From CAHJXF01 sp038225855 (lineage in GTDB: Bacteria > Pseudomonadota > Gammaproteobacteria > Burkholderiales > Burkholderiaceae_D): DNA of 64,000 nucleotides. The DNA is taken from NCBI GenBank assembly GCA_038225855.1, contig JBBRQU010000014.1, positions 1 through 64,000 of the forward strand, given 5' to 3'. The notes beneath the pieces were generated by a model, which was given only the letters and a program-made list of their open reading frames with translations, was not told the origin of the DNA and made no database searches. Position numbers and translations under genes: made by a program. Below, piece after piece: positions 51,367 to 63,068 of this stretch; positions within the stretch are counted from its first letter, which is position 1; each line of letters starts with the position of its first letter.

Positions 51367-52001
51367 TGTGGCTCAGGATCACAAGTCCTGCGCCCGGTTC
51401 GCTTCGTCGTCTCGACAGAAGCCCGCTCGTGCGCATGCGAAGAAATCAATGTCTGCTGGCTATCGGCCTGTTGCTTGCACTGTGCCTGGGAGTGCCGCCT
51501 GCGCGCGCGGCGACCGATCGCATCGAGGTGGTGCAGGCGGCCGTCGAGACGCGCGATGACGGCTATTACTTCAACGGTGAGTTCGACTTCGATCTCAAGC
51601 CGCGGGTCGCAGAGGCGCTCGACCGCGGCCTCACGCTCTACTTCGTCGTCGAAGTTGAAGTGACGCGCTCCCGCTGGTACTGGTTCGACGAGCACAACGT
51701 CACCGCCGCATTGAATTTCCGCTTGTCGTATTACGCGCTCACGCGGCAGTATCGCGTGTCGACCGGCAACCTTCAGTTGGGATTGCCGACGCTGGGCGAG
51801 GCGCTCGGCGTGATCGGCCACGTGCGGGACTGGAAGTTCGCCGAACGAAACACGCTCAAGGCCGGCGAGTCGTATGCAGTCGCGGTGCGCATGCGCCTTG
51901 ACACGACGCAACTGCCCAAGCCCTTCCAGATCAATGCCCTCACCAATCGCGACTGGACCCTTGAGTCCGACAGTAAGCGCTTCGGCTTCGAGCCGCACTG
52001 A
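51366..52001 (+). CDS. DUF4390 exported protein
   Basis: The open frame gives 211 aa. Export signal RNQCLLAIGLLLALCLG precedes a DUF4390 domain (GYYFNGEFDFDLKPRVAEAL, YFVVEVEVTRSRWYW). The Met at 51435 gives a compact signal peptide and may be the real start, whereas 51366 overlaps rsmB. DUF4390 genes usually sit just before ntrY, as here; the function is unknown. Confidence 0.85.
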   Translation: MWLRITSPAPGSLRRLDRSPLVRMRRNQCLLAIGLLLALCLGVPPARAATDRIEVVQAAVETRDDGYYFNGEFDFDLKPRVAEALDRGLTLYFVVEVEVTRSRWYWFDEHNVTAALNFRLSYYALTRQYRVSTGNLQLGLPTLGEALGVIGHVRDWKFAERNTLKAGESYAVAVRMRLDTTQLPKPFQINALTNRDWTLESDSKRFGFEPH

Positions 52002-52091
52002 GTTGCGCCGCACTTGGAACTGCGCGCAATCTGCGCGTAATCTGTTTCTCGTGCGACAGCCCCTGCGACATCCCTGCCGAGCCGACCCTTC

Positions 52092-54626
52092 ATGAAGCCC
52101 CACGCCCTGCGACGCAGCGCGCGCCCCGTCTGGCGCACGCGCACGCTGCGCTACGGGGTGACGCTCGCGGCATCGATTGCCGGGGTGCTGCTGTTCCTGC
52201 TTGCGTCCGCATCGTCGAACACGCCGCTGTTCGAACGCCACTACCCGTTGCTGCTTGCGCTCAATGCGACTGCCGCGGCAGCCTTGCTGGTGATTGTCGT
52301 GGTGCTGGTCGTGCGACTCGCGCGGCGCTATCGCGCCGGTCAGTTCGGCACGCGCATGATGGTGCGCTTCGCATTGGCGTTCGGACTGATGGGCGTTGTG
52401 CCGGGCGCGCTGATCTACGTGGTCTCGGTGCAGTTCCTCGGTAAAGGCATCGAGTCATGGTTCGATGTGCGTGTCGACAATGCGCTCGAATCGGGCCTTG
52501 CTCTCGGCCGCACGACGCTCGACGCGATGCTGGGCGAACTCAACGGCAAGGCGCGCAGCATCGCCTATGGTCTGTCGGACAGGCCCGAATTGCAGCAGGG
52601 GCAGTCCCTCAATCGCTTGCGCGAACAAACCAGCGTCGAGCAGGCGCTGCTGTTCACCGCCAGCGGTCGCACGCTCGCCGCGGCGGCCGCGAGCGCGGAC
52701 AACGGGACGATCGCACCCGAGCTGCCTCCTTCGGCGGTGATGCGTCAGCTTCGCATCGCACGCGGCTACTCGGCGATCGAGAGTTCATTGCCCGATTCAC
52801 AGTCCGCGCCGCAGTCCGCGCCGCAGTCCGCCGTACAGCCCAGTCTGCAAGCTGCGCTGCGCGGCGCGCCCGATGGGTCGGCGAGACCCCAGAGCCGTGA
52901 GCCGATCAGCGACGAGCCGCGCGGCTTGCGACTGCGAGTCATCGTTCCGGTCCCGACACCCAGCTTCCTGCTTCGTTCCGAAACGATCTACCTGCAGTTG
53001 CTGCAGAGCGTTCCGCCCGCACTGGCCGCGAACGCGGAAGCCGTGCAAAGCGGCATGCGCAACTATCAGGAGTTATCGCTGGCGCGAAGCGGCTTGCAGA
53101 AGATCTATTCGGTGACGCTGGCCTTGACCTTGTTGCTGTCGATCTGTGCGGCGCTCGCGGTTGCGTTCCTGCTCGCAAGCTGGTTGACCGAGCCGCTGCT
53201 CTTGCTCGCCGAGGGAACCAAGGCGGTTGCGGGCGGCGACTACAGCCCGATGCGCGAAATCGAGACCAGGGACGAACTCGGTACGCTCACGCAGTCGTTC
53301 AACACCATGGTCCGTCAGCTCGGCGAAGCGCGCTCCTCGGTCGAGAAGAATCGCGCGGCGCTGGTCGCGGCCAATACCTATCTGGAGAGCATTCTTTCGA
53401 ACCTTTCGGCGGGCGTGCTGGTGTTCGACGATGTCTTCCAGCTCGTGACCACCAACGACGGCGCCGGACGCATCCTCGGCACCTCGCTTGCGCCGTGGCT
53501 GGGCCGTCGATTGATTGCCGATCAACCTGTCGACGCCAGCGATGACGCCAGCGATGACACCGTCGGCGACGCGGCTCTGCGCGCGATGGGCAAGGCGATC
53601 GAAGCGAGCTTCGCCGACCCGGCCACCGCAGGCACCGACTGGCAACGTCAGATCGAACTCGACCTCGGCGACGGCAGCGATCCGCTGGTGGTGCTCGCGC
53701 GCGGATCGCGCTGTCCGGTCGGCAGCGGCGCGGATCGCCGCGACGGCTACCTCGTCGTATTCGACGACGTGACCGAGGTGATCTCCGCGCAGCGCTCGGT
53801 CGCGTGGGCCGAAGTCGCGCGCCGCCTCGCGCATGAAATCAAGAATCCCCTGACGCCGATCCAGTTGTCGGCCGAGCGTTTGAAGATGAAGCTCGAAGGC
53901 CATGTCGGGCCGCGCGAAGCAGAGGTCCTCGAGCGCGGCGTCACGACCATCGTCAATCAGGTTTCGGCGATGAAGCGCATGGTCGACGACTTTCGCGACT
54001 ACGCGAAAGTGCCCGACGCGTCGCTGCATCCGCTGGACCTCAATGCGCTGGTCACAGAAGTCATGACGCTCTACGACGTTCATACCGAAGCCCGGCACGG
54101 GGCGCCGCTGCGCGCGGTCGAGGCGCCGCGCACATCGCAACCATCGAACGCGGCCGTAGCGCGACCGATCGTCATGCTCGAGAACGATCTGCCGCTCGTC
54201 ATCGGCGACGCGACGCGCTTGCGTCAGGTGATTCACAATCTGGTGCAGAACGCGCAGGACGCGACCCACGACGTGGCCGCGCCTCGGGTCGTGATCGCGA
54301 CCGATACCGTGATGCCGCGCGTGCTGCCGCGTGTGACGCCACACGTGATGGCGCACGCGCATGCCGGGGATGCGGGACGCCGCGAACCGCTGGTGCGTCT
54401 GACTGTCTCAGACAACGGCAACGGCTTTCCGGCTAGAATCCTGACGCGCGCCTTCGAGCCGTACGTGACGACGAAGGCCCGGGGCACGGGTCTCGGTTTG
54501 GCAGTGGTCAAGAAAATCGTCGACGAACATCAGGCGCGCATCGAACTCAAGAACCGCGAAGAGGGCGGTGCCGTGGTCGTCATCGTGTTTACCCGCGTGG
54601 CGCTTCGCTCCGCCAAAGTTGCCTGA
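52092..54626 (+). CDS. ntrY: NtrY-like membrane sensor histidine kinase
   Basis: The product is 844 aa. Several membrane helices in the first 130 residues and another at about 340-365 bracket a periplasmic region. Then come HAMP (about 365-415), PAS (about 435-560), HisKA with phospho-His in RRLAHEIKNPLTPIQ (about 575) and an HATPase domain (NLVQNAQDA, DNGNGF, GTGLGLAVVKKI). The periplasmic region has tandem SAPQ units (about 235-250), and the ATPase domain has a 25-residue Pro/Arg/His insert near 735-760. It signals to the adjacent NtrX-like regulator. Confidence 0.92.
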   Translation: MKPHALRRSARPVWRTRTLRYGVTLAASIAGVLLFLLASASSNTPLFERHYPLLLALNATAAAALLVIVVVLVVRLARRYRAGQFGTRMMVRFALAFGLMGVVPGALIYVVSVQFLGKGIESWFDVRVDNALESGLALGRTTLDAMLGELNGKARSIAYGLSDRPELQQGQSLNRLREQTSVEQALLFTASGRTLAAAAASADNGTIAPELPPSAVMRQLRIARGYSAIESSLPDSQSAPQSAPQSAVQPSLQAALRGAPDGSARPQSREPISDEPRGLRLRVIVPVPTPSFLLRSETIYLQLLQSVPPALAANAEAVQSGMRNYQELSLARSGLQKIYSVTLALTLLLSICAALAVAFLLASWLTEPLLLLAEGTKAVAGGDYSPMREIETRDELGTLTQSFNTMVRQLGEARSSVEKNRAALVAANTYLESILSNLSAGVLVFDDVFQLVTTNDGAGRILGTSLAPWLGRRLIADQPVDASDDASDDTVGDAALRAMGKAIEASFADPATAGTDWQRQIELDLGDGSDPLVVLARGSRCPVGSGADRRDGYLVVFDDVTEVISAQRSVAWAEVARRLAHEIKNPLTPIQLSAERLKMKLEGHVGPREAEVLERGVTTIVNQVSAMKRMVDDFRDYAKVPDASLHPLDLNALVTEVMTLYDVHTEARHGAPLRAVEAPRTSQPSNAAVARPIVMLENDLPLVIGDATRLRQVIHNLVQNAQDATHDVAAPRVVIATDTVMPRVLPRVTPHVMAHAHAGDAGRREPLVRLTVSDNGNGFPARILTRAFEPYVTTKARGTGLGLAVVKKIVDEHQARIELKNREEGGAVVVIVFTRVALRSAKVA

Positions 54627-54742
54627 TTTCGCGCGCTGACGTCGAGCGCTGACGTTCTGGTGTAGCGTCGAGCGGTCGACGATCCTCGCGATTGCTGCAG
54701 TGGTCACGCCGGCTGGCGTGTGTTTTATTTTCACGGCGAGGC

Positions 54743-55531
54743 ATGGCCAACATTCTTGTAGTCGACGACGAAGTCGGCATTCGTGAACTTCTGTCGGAGA
54801 TACTCGGCGACGAGGGACATGTCGTCGCGCTCGCCGAGAATGCGGCCGCTGCGCGCGCCAGGCGCCTGGCCGAAACCTTCGACCTGGTTCTGCTCGACAT
54901 CTGGATGCCCGACACCGACGGCGTGACGCTGCTCAAGGAGTGGGCCGCGACCGGTGCGTTGACGATGCCGGTCATCATGATGTCGGGGCACGCGACCATC
55001 GACACGGCGGTCGAAGCGACGCGCATCGGCGCGATCGACTTCCTGGAAAAACCGATCGCCTTGCAGAAACTTCTGCGCGCGGTCCAGAAGGGGCTCGATC
55101 GCGGCTCGATGCGCGCGCTCGCGCAGGCCGCCGCACTACGCGCATCGCGGCCGGTCGCGGGCAACCTGCAAGGGGCGACCTCCAATGTGCTCGACGCGTC
55201 CGCACGCAATGGCGGACCGCCGCTGAACGCGCTCGCCAACGACGCCGCGGGCGTCATGCCGCTGGGACCGAACGTGACCGTCGGGCCGTTCGCGCACGGA
55301 CTCGATGCATCGGGTGCGCCGCTGCCGTATCCGGTTCGCGGCAGCGTGCCTATCGACCTTCCGCTGCGTGAAGCGCGCGATGCGTTCGAGCGCGCCTATT
55401 TCGAATATCACCTCGCGCAGGAAAACGGCAGCATGACGCGCGTCGCCGAAAAGACCGGGCTCGAACGCACCCACCTGTACCGCAAATTGAAACAACTCGG
55501 CATCGAACTGAACAAGTCACCGCGCAGATGA
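54743..55531 (+). CDS. ntrX: NtrX-like response regulator lacking the sigma-54 AAA+ domain
   Basis: The product is 262 aa. The receiver domain (1-120) has the acidic pair in VVDDE, phospho-acceptor Asp52 (LLDIWMPD) and Lys in FLEKPI. After an Ala/Gly/Pro-rich linker, the C terminus is a Fis-type helix-turn-helix (MTRVAEKTGLERTHLYRKLK). The central sigma-54 activation domain of classical NtrX (about 450 aa) is absent, so it cannot drive sigma-54 promoters in the usual way. Partner of ntrY upstream. Confidence 0.9.
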   Translation: MANILVVDDEVGIRELLSEILGDEGHVVALAENAAAARARRLAETFDLVLLDIWMPDTDGVTLLKEWAATGALTMPVIMMSGHATIDTAVEATRIGAIDFLEKPIALQKLLRAVQKGLDRGSMRALAQAAALRASRPVAGNLQGATSNVLDASARNGGPPLNALANDAAGVMPLGPNVTVGPFAHGLDASGAPLPYPVRGSVPIDLPLREARDAFERAYFEYHLAQENGSMTRVAEKTGLERTHLYRKLKQLGIELNKSPRR

Positions 55532-55619
55532 ACGTTTGCGTGAACTCGCGCGCATTGCGCCCCGCGTCGTCCCGCGCGTCGTCCATTTCGCGTGCCAACG
55601 CATACGTGTTGCCTGTCCG

Positions 55620-57026
55620 ATGAAGATCATCATCGTCGGCGCCGGCCGCGTCGGTGCAAGCGTCGCCGAATTGCTGGTGTCGGAGCGCAACGACATCACC
55701 GTCATCGACAGTGACCCGGCTGTGCTTGCGACGCTCGCCGAACGCTTCGACTTCAAGGTCGTCGTCGGCAATGCGATTCAACCGTCGGTCTTGCGGGATG
55801 CGGGGGCCGAAGACGCGGACCTCCTGATTGCAGCGGCCGCGCGCGACGAAACCAACCTCGTCGTCTGCCGCATCGCCAAGCAGCGCTTCAACGTACCCAC
55901 GCGCATCGTGCGGCTGCGCGCGGCCGAATTCGCGCAACATCCCGAGCTGACCGGCGTAGAGGGGTTCTGCGCCGACTACGTCATCTCGCCCGAGCAGAGC
56001 GTCACGCAGGCGATCGTCCGTCTGATCGAATATCCCGAAGCGCTGCAGGTGATCGAGTTCGCATCGGGCAAGGTCGCGCTGGTTGCGGCGCGCGCCTACG
56101 AAGGCGGACTGCTCACCGGACACACGCTGATGGAGCTCGGCGAGCATCTGAAAGGCGTCGACGCGCGCATCGTCGCGATCTTTCGCAACGAGAGATCGAT
56201 CACGCCCGACGGCAACACGCGTATCGAAGCCGACGACGAAGTGTTCTGTCTGGCGCCGAAGAAAGACATCCGCCGCGTGCTCGTCGAGTTGCGACCCAAG
56301 GACAAGAAGGTCGAACGCATCATGATCGCCGGCGGCGGCAACATCGGCCTGCGGCTCGCCCGCATTCTCGAAGCCGAGTACCGCGGCAAGTATCAGGTCA
56401 AGATCGTCGATGCGTTCAAGAAGCGCTGCGAATATCTCGCGCAGGAGTTATCGCACACGCTGGTCCTCGCGGGCGACGCGACCGACGAGGATCTGCTCGC
56501 CGATGAACACGTCAACGACATGGACCTCTTCATCGCGCTGACCAACGACGACGAAGACAACATCATGGCGTCGCTGCTGGCCAAGAAGATGGGCGCGCGT
56601 CGCGTGATCGCATTGATCAACCGGCGCGCATACGGCGAGTTGATGCAGGGCGGCCAGATCGATGTCGCGCTGTCGCCCGCGCAGGCGACCATCGGTGAAC
56701 TGCTGACCTATGTGCGCAGCGGCGACGTGGTGGCCGTGCATTCGCTGCGACGCGGAGCGGCCGAAGCGATCGAAGTGATCGCGCACGGCGATGCGAAGGC
56801 GTCGCGCGTGATCGGCAAGCGCGTCGACCAGATCGATCTGTTTACCGGCAATGCCGGCGTATTCGTCGGCGCGATCGTTCGCGGCAAGGGCGACGGCGCT
56901 CGCGTGCTGATGGCGCATCACGACACCGTGATCGAAGCCGAGGACCACGTGATCGTGTTCGTCACAAACAAGCGCATGATCCCCAAGGTGGAGAAGTTGT
57001 TCCAGGTCGGCGCCGGATTCCTGTAG
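55620..57026 (+). CDS. trkA: Trk potassium uptake regulatory subunit TrkA
   Basis: The product is 468 aa with two RCK modules, each an NAD-binding Rossmann fold (KIIIVGAGRVGASVAELL at the start and MIAGGGNIGLRLARIL near 238) and a TrkA-C domain. It gates the TrkH channel encoded next. The upstream spacer (55532-55619) contains a CCGCGCGTCGTCC repeat like the one in fmt. Confidence 0.95.
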   Translation: MKIIIVGAGRVGASVAELLVSERNDITVIDSDPAVLATLAERFDFKVVVGNAIQPSVLRDAGAEDADLLIAAAARDETNLVVCRIAKQRFNVPTRIVRLRAAEFAQHPELTGVEGFCADYVISPEQSVTQAIVRLIEYPEALQVIEFASGKVALVAARAYEGGLLTGHTLMELGEHLKGVDARIVAIFRNERSITPDGNTRIEADDEVFCLAPKKDIRRVLVELRPKDKKVERIMIAGGGNIGLRLARILEAEYRGKYQVKIVDAFKKRCEYLAQELSHTLVLAGDATDEDLLADEHVNDMDLFIALTNDDEDNIMASLLAKKMGARRVIALINRRAYGELMQGGQIDVALSPAQATIGELLTYVRSGDVVAVHSLRRGAAEAIEVIAHGDAKASRVIGKRVDQIDLFTGNAGVFVGAIVRGKGDGARVLMAHHDTVIEAEDHVIVFVTNKRMIPKVEKLFQVGAGFL

Positions 57027-57056
57027 CCTCGTCTCGACTACGACGACCGCGTCGGC

Positions 57057-58526
57057 ATGTCCACCTTCCTGCCCGTCGCCCACGTGCTCGGCGCGATCAT
57101 TGCGCTGTTCGGCCTGGCCTTCCTGGTTCCGCTGGGAGTCGCGCTCGGCTACGGCGAAAACGCGCTCTCGATTTACGGCATACCCCTAGCGATCACGATC
57201 TTCGCGGGCGGCGCGTTGTACCTCGCCACGCTCATGAGCGTGCGGCGCTCGCGCCGCGAACTTCAGCCGCGCGACGGGTTCCTGCTCGTCAGCCTGGTGT
57301 GGATCGTCGTCCCGCTGTTTGCGATGCAGCCCTATCTGCTGCAACTGCCGCAACTGTCGATCACCGATGCCTACTTCGAGGCCGTCTCGGGATTGACGAC
57401 GACCGGTGCGACGACGCTGGTCGACCTCGATCATCTGCCCAGGTCGCTGCACGCGTGGCGTGCGCTGACGGTGTGGGTCGGGGGCATGGGCGTGCTGGTG
57501 CTCGCGGTGGCGATCCTGCCGGTGCTCGGTGTCGGGGGCAGCCAGGTCTTCAAGGCCGAAACACCCGGACCGATGAAGGACTCGCGCCTCACGCCGCGTA
57601 TCGCCGAAACGGCCAAGGGCTTGTATGGCGTCTATCTGGGGTTGTCGATACTCTGCATGCTGTGTTTGAAGTGGGCAGGCATGTCGTGGTTCGACGCGTT
57701 CTGCCACGCGGGCTCGATCCTCGGCCTGGGCGGCGTATCGACGCACGACGCGAGCTTTGCGTACTTCGATTCGTTTGCGATCGAGTTCGTCGCGATGATC
57801 TTCATGACGCTCGCGGCGCTCAACTTCGCGACCCATTTCCGCGCGGTTCGGCAACGCAGCCTGTCGGCCTACAGCCGTTGTCCCGAAACCCGCTGGACCT
57901 TGTTCGCGCTGATTCTCGGCAGCCTGATCGTCGCGAGTTTCCTGCTGCGTACCGGCACTTATCTCGAACCCTGGAGCGCGTTGCGCTACGCGTTCTTCAA
58001 CACCGTCTCGGTGGCCACGACGGCAGGATTCGCCAGCACCGACTTCAGTGCGTGGCCCGAGTTCGCGCCGGTGTTCATGCTGTTTCTGTCGTGCTTCGCG
58101 GCAAGCGCGGGTTCGACCGGCGGAGGCATCAAAATGATTCGCGCGGTGCTGATGGGCAAGCAGACCGCGCGCGAAATGGTGCGCATCCTGCACCCGCGCG
58201 TCGTCAATCCCTTGCGCCTGGGCAGCGAGATCGTCGACAACAAGGTGGTGTTCTCGATGCTCGCGTTCATGCTGATGTATGGGGCGACGATTGTCACGCT
58301 GACGATCGCGATGCTGTTCACCGGACTCGACGTGATCACCGCGTTCACGGCCGTGGTCTCGTGCGTGAACAACGCGGGCCCCGGCATGAATCAGGTGGGA
58401 CCGGCCACCACGTTCGCGGTCCTGAGCGACGCGCAGAGCTGGATCTGCATCGTCGCGATGATTCTCGGCCGGCTTGAACTATTCACGCTGCTGGTACTCT
58501 TCACGCCAGGATTCTGGCGCAAGTAA
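57057..58526 (+). CDS. trkH: Trk potassium transporter membrane subunit TrkH
   Basis: The product is 489 aa with about ten to twelve membrane segments. Selectivity-filter-type loops are seen as GLTTTGATTL, LGLGGVSTHD, SVATTAGFAST and CVNNAGPG. It imports K+ under control of TrkA, encoded 31 bases upstream. Confidence 0.95.
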   Translation: MSTFLPVAHVLGAIIALFGLAFLVPLGVALGYGENALSIYGIPLAITIFAGGALYLATLMSVRRSRRELQPRDGFLLVSLVWIVVPLFAMQPYLLQLPQLSITDAYFEAVSGLTTTGATTLVDLDHLPRSLHAWRALTVWVGGMGVLVLAVAILPVLGVGGSQVFKAETPGPMKDSRLTPRIAETAKGLYGVYLGLSILCMLCLKWAGMSWFDAFCHAGSILGLGGVSTHDASFAYFDSFAIEFVAMIFMTLAALNFATHFRAVRQRSLSAYSRCPETRWTLFALILGSLIVASFLLRTGTYLEPWSALRYAFFNTVSVATTAGFASTDFSAWPEFAPVFMLFLSCFAASAGSTGGGIKMIRAVLMGKQTAREMVRILHPRVVNPLRLGSEIVDNKVVFSMLAFMLMYGATIVTLTIAMLFTGLDVITAFTAVVSCVNNAGPGMNQVGPATTFAVLSDAQSWICIVAMILGRLELFTLLVLFTPGFWRK

Positions 58527-58658
58527 TCTTGCTGCGGTTGCGTCGACGCGCTGGTCGGCGCACGCCTTGAATCCGGTCATTTGGCCCCGATCTTGCTTGA
58601 AATCCATAAGGTTCGTCGCGCATATTGCCGCTGCGTCCCTTCGCAATCGGAGTCGTCG

Positions 58659-58919
58659 ATGAACATGATCTATAACAGCCCGAATTATTGCGTCGTCGAA
58701 TTCGCCGCGTTCGCAGGGGGTGACGGACGCGAAGAAAACGGTGGTTTCGAAATCATGGACAAGACCGCGAAACGCGAGATCTTCCTCGGGGGAGCGCTTG
58801 CCGATTCGTTCCGCAAGGAGGTCGCCACGCTGATCGATTCGGAACCATCGATCGAAGAGATCGACGAGTATCTTTCGCGCTTCGATTCGATGATGCGGCA
58901 GCCGCTCGTGCTGCATTGA
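58659..58919 (+). CDS. DUF3567 family protein
   Basis: The product is 86 aa, MNMIYNSPNYCVVEFAAFAG at the start, then ENGGFEIMDKTAKREIFL. It matches DUF3567, a short protein family of betaproteobacteria with no known function. It is small, acidic and soluble. A position near metH is familiar for the group. The Met at 58659 is the conserved start. Confidence 0.87.
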   Translation: MNMIYNSPNYCVVEFAAFAGGDGREENGGFEIMDKTAKREIFLGGALADSFRKEVATLIDSEPSIEEIDEYLSRFDSMMRQPLVLH

Positions 58920-59067
58920 GGGTCTTTCTGGTGCGCATGCCCGGCGTTGGCTGCGCCCATCCGCGTTAAAATTGTCGACATCTGACGGTTCGTGTCTTTC
59001 CAGACGGTCGCTGCGATTCGATTGGGACCGCAACGTCGACCCATCGCCCGATCTACCGGAGTTCACC

Positions 59068-60126
59068 ATGCCCATCGACGCCGCCGCCGTACTGCCGGGT
59101 CTTCTGGAACGCCGCATCCTGATCATCGATGGCGCCATGGGCACGATGATCCAGCGCTACAAGTTGGACGAGGTCGGTTATCGGGGCACGCGGTTCGCAG
59201 ACTTCGCCCCGCCCGGTGCCGCGCTGCACCTGAAGGGCAACAACGAGTTGCTGTCGCTGACCCAGCCGCACGTGATCGGCGAGATCCACGAGCAATACCT
59301 CGCGGCCGGCGCAGATCTGATCGAGACCAACACCTTCGGCGCCACGCGCATCGCGCAGGCCGACTACCGCATGGAGCATCTCGCCTACGAGATGAACGTG
59401 GAAGCCGCGCGTATCGCCAAGGCCGCATGCGAAAAATATTCGACACCCGACAAGCCGCGCTTCGTCGTGGGGGCGCTCGGTCCGACGCCCAAGACCGCGT
59501 CGATCTCGTCGGACGTGAACGACCCGGGCGCGCGCAACGTCAGCTTCGACGACTTGCGCGACGCCTACTACGAGCAGGTGCGCGGGCTGGTCGATGGCGG
59601 CGCCGACGTGTTGATCGTCGAGACGATCTTCGACACGCTCAATGCGAAGGCCGCATTGTTCGCCATCGATCAGTATTACGAAGACACCGGCCACGCACGC
59701 CTGCCCCTGATGATCTCGGGCACCGTGACCGATGCATCCGGCCGCATCCTGTCGGGCCAGACCGTGGAGGCATTCTGGAATTCGGTGCGTCACGCCGAGC
59801 CGCTCGCGATCGGTCTGAACTGCGCGCTCGGCGCGGCGTTGATGCGGCCTTATATCGCCGAGCTGTCGCGCATCGCCGAGACTGACGTGAGCGTCTATCC
59901 GAACGCGGGCCTGCCCAATCCGATGAGCGAGACCGGCTTCGACGAAACGCCGGCGATCACTTCTTCGCTGATCAGGGAATTCGCCGAGGCCGGCTTCATC
60001 AATTTCGCCGGTGGCTGCTGCGGAACGACGCCCGAACACATCGCTGCGATCGCCAAGGCACTGGAGGGGATTGCGCCGCGAAAGATTCCGGTCGCGCTTG
60101 CGCCCCAACTCGCGCTGGCCGCTTGA
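59068..60126 (+). CDS. metH: Cobalamin-dependent methionine synthase, homocysteine-binding part
   Basis: The product is 352 aa, the homocysteine S-methyltransferase barrel only. Key features are ILIIDGAMGTMIQRYKLDE at the start, GADLIETNTFG, and the zinc ligands Cys in IGLNCALG and FAGGCCGTT. The remaining MetH modules are encoded by the next gene, so the enzyme works as two polypeptides, a known arrangement in Burkholderiales. CGGAG precedes the ATG. An intrinsic terminator lies between the two halves. Confidence 0.94.
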   Translation: MPIDAAAVLPGLLERRILIIDGAMGTMIQRYKLDEVGYRGTRFADFAPPGAALHLKGNNELLSLTQPHVIGEIHEQYLAAGADLIETNTFGATRIAQADYRMEHLAYEMNVEAARIAKAACEKYSTPDKPRFVVGALGPTPKTASISSDVNDPGARNVSFDDLRDAYYEQVRGLVDGGADVLIVETIFDTLNAKAALFAIDQYYEDTGHARLPLMISGTVTDASGRILSGQTVEAFWNSVRHAEPLAIGLNCALGAALMRPYIAELSRIAETDVSVYPNAGLPNPMSETGFDETPAITSSLIREFAEAGFINFAGGCCGTTPEHIAAIAKALEGIAPRKIPVALAPQLALAA

Positions 60127-60150
60127 TCCCGATTCGTCTTTCCCGACTCG

Positions 60151-60180
60151 ACGCGCCCTTCCGGGCGCGTGAATTTTTTT
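60151..60180 (+). terminator. Intrinsic terminator between the two metH genes
   Basis: ACGCGCCC (60151-60158) pairs perfectly with GGGCGCGT (60163-60170) around loop TTCC, followed by GAA and seven T (60174-60180). The T-tract ends 7 bases before the ATG of the second metH gene, which has no Shine-Dalgarno of its own. It should end metH part 1 transcripts or act as an attenuator for part 2. Confidence 0.8.
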
Positions 60181-60187
60181 GGCCTCG

Positions 60188-62920
<2,733 letters not shown>

Positions 62921-62930
62921 CGCGGTGCCT

Positions 62931-63025
62931 GTCGTTCCCGCGCACGCGGGAACCCGGCGTCTTTCGATGTACCGCGCTGGGTCCCTTCCCCGCTTTCGCG
63001 GGCACTAAAGGCCGCGGGGACGACG
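62931..63025. repeat. REP-like palindromic repeat, copy 3
   Basis: Third copy of the element at 10165 and 33334: GTCGTTCCCGCG at the left, GCGGGGACGACG at the right, and internally CCCCGCTTTCGCGGG followed by CACTAAAGGCC, the inverse of CCTTTAGT in copy 2. It lies after metH part 2 and before the transglutaminase gene. Confidence 0.8.
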
Positions 63026-63068
63026 CTTCATGCCGTTTGTGTCATGTAGTTGGTAGTCTTCGAGAATC

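Noticed and set aside
58920..59067. SAH or cobalamin riboswitch in the metH leader
   Set aside because: The leader has GCTGCGA-like pieces but not the conserved order of SAH riboswitch segments, and no B12-box sequence was found. A covariance-model search would decide it.
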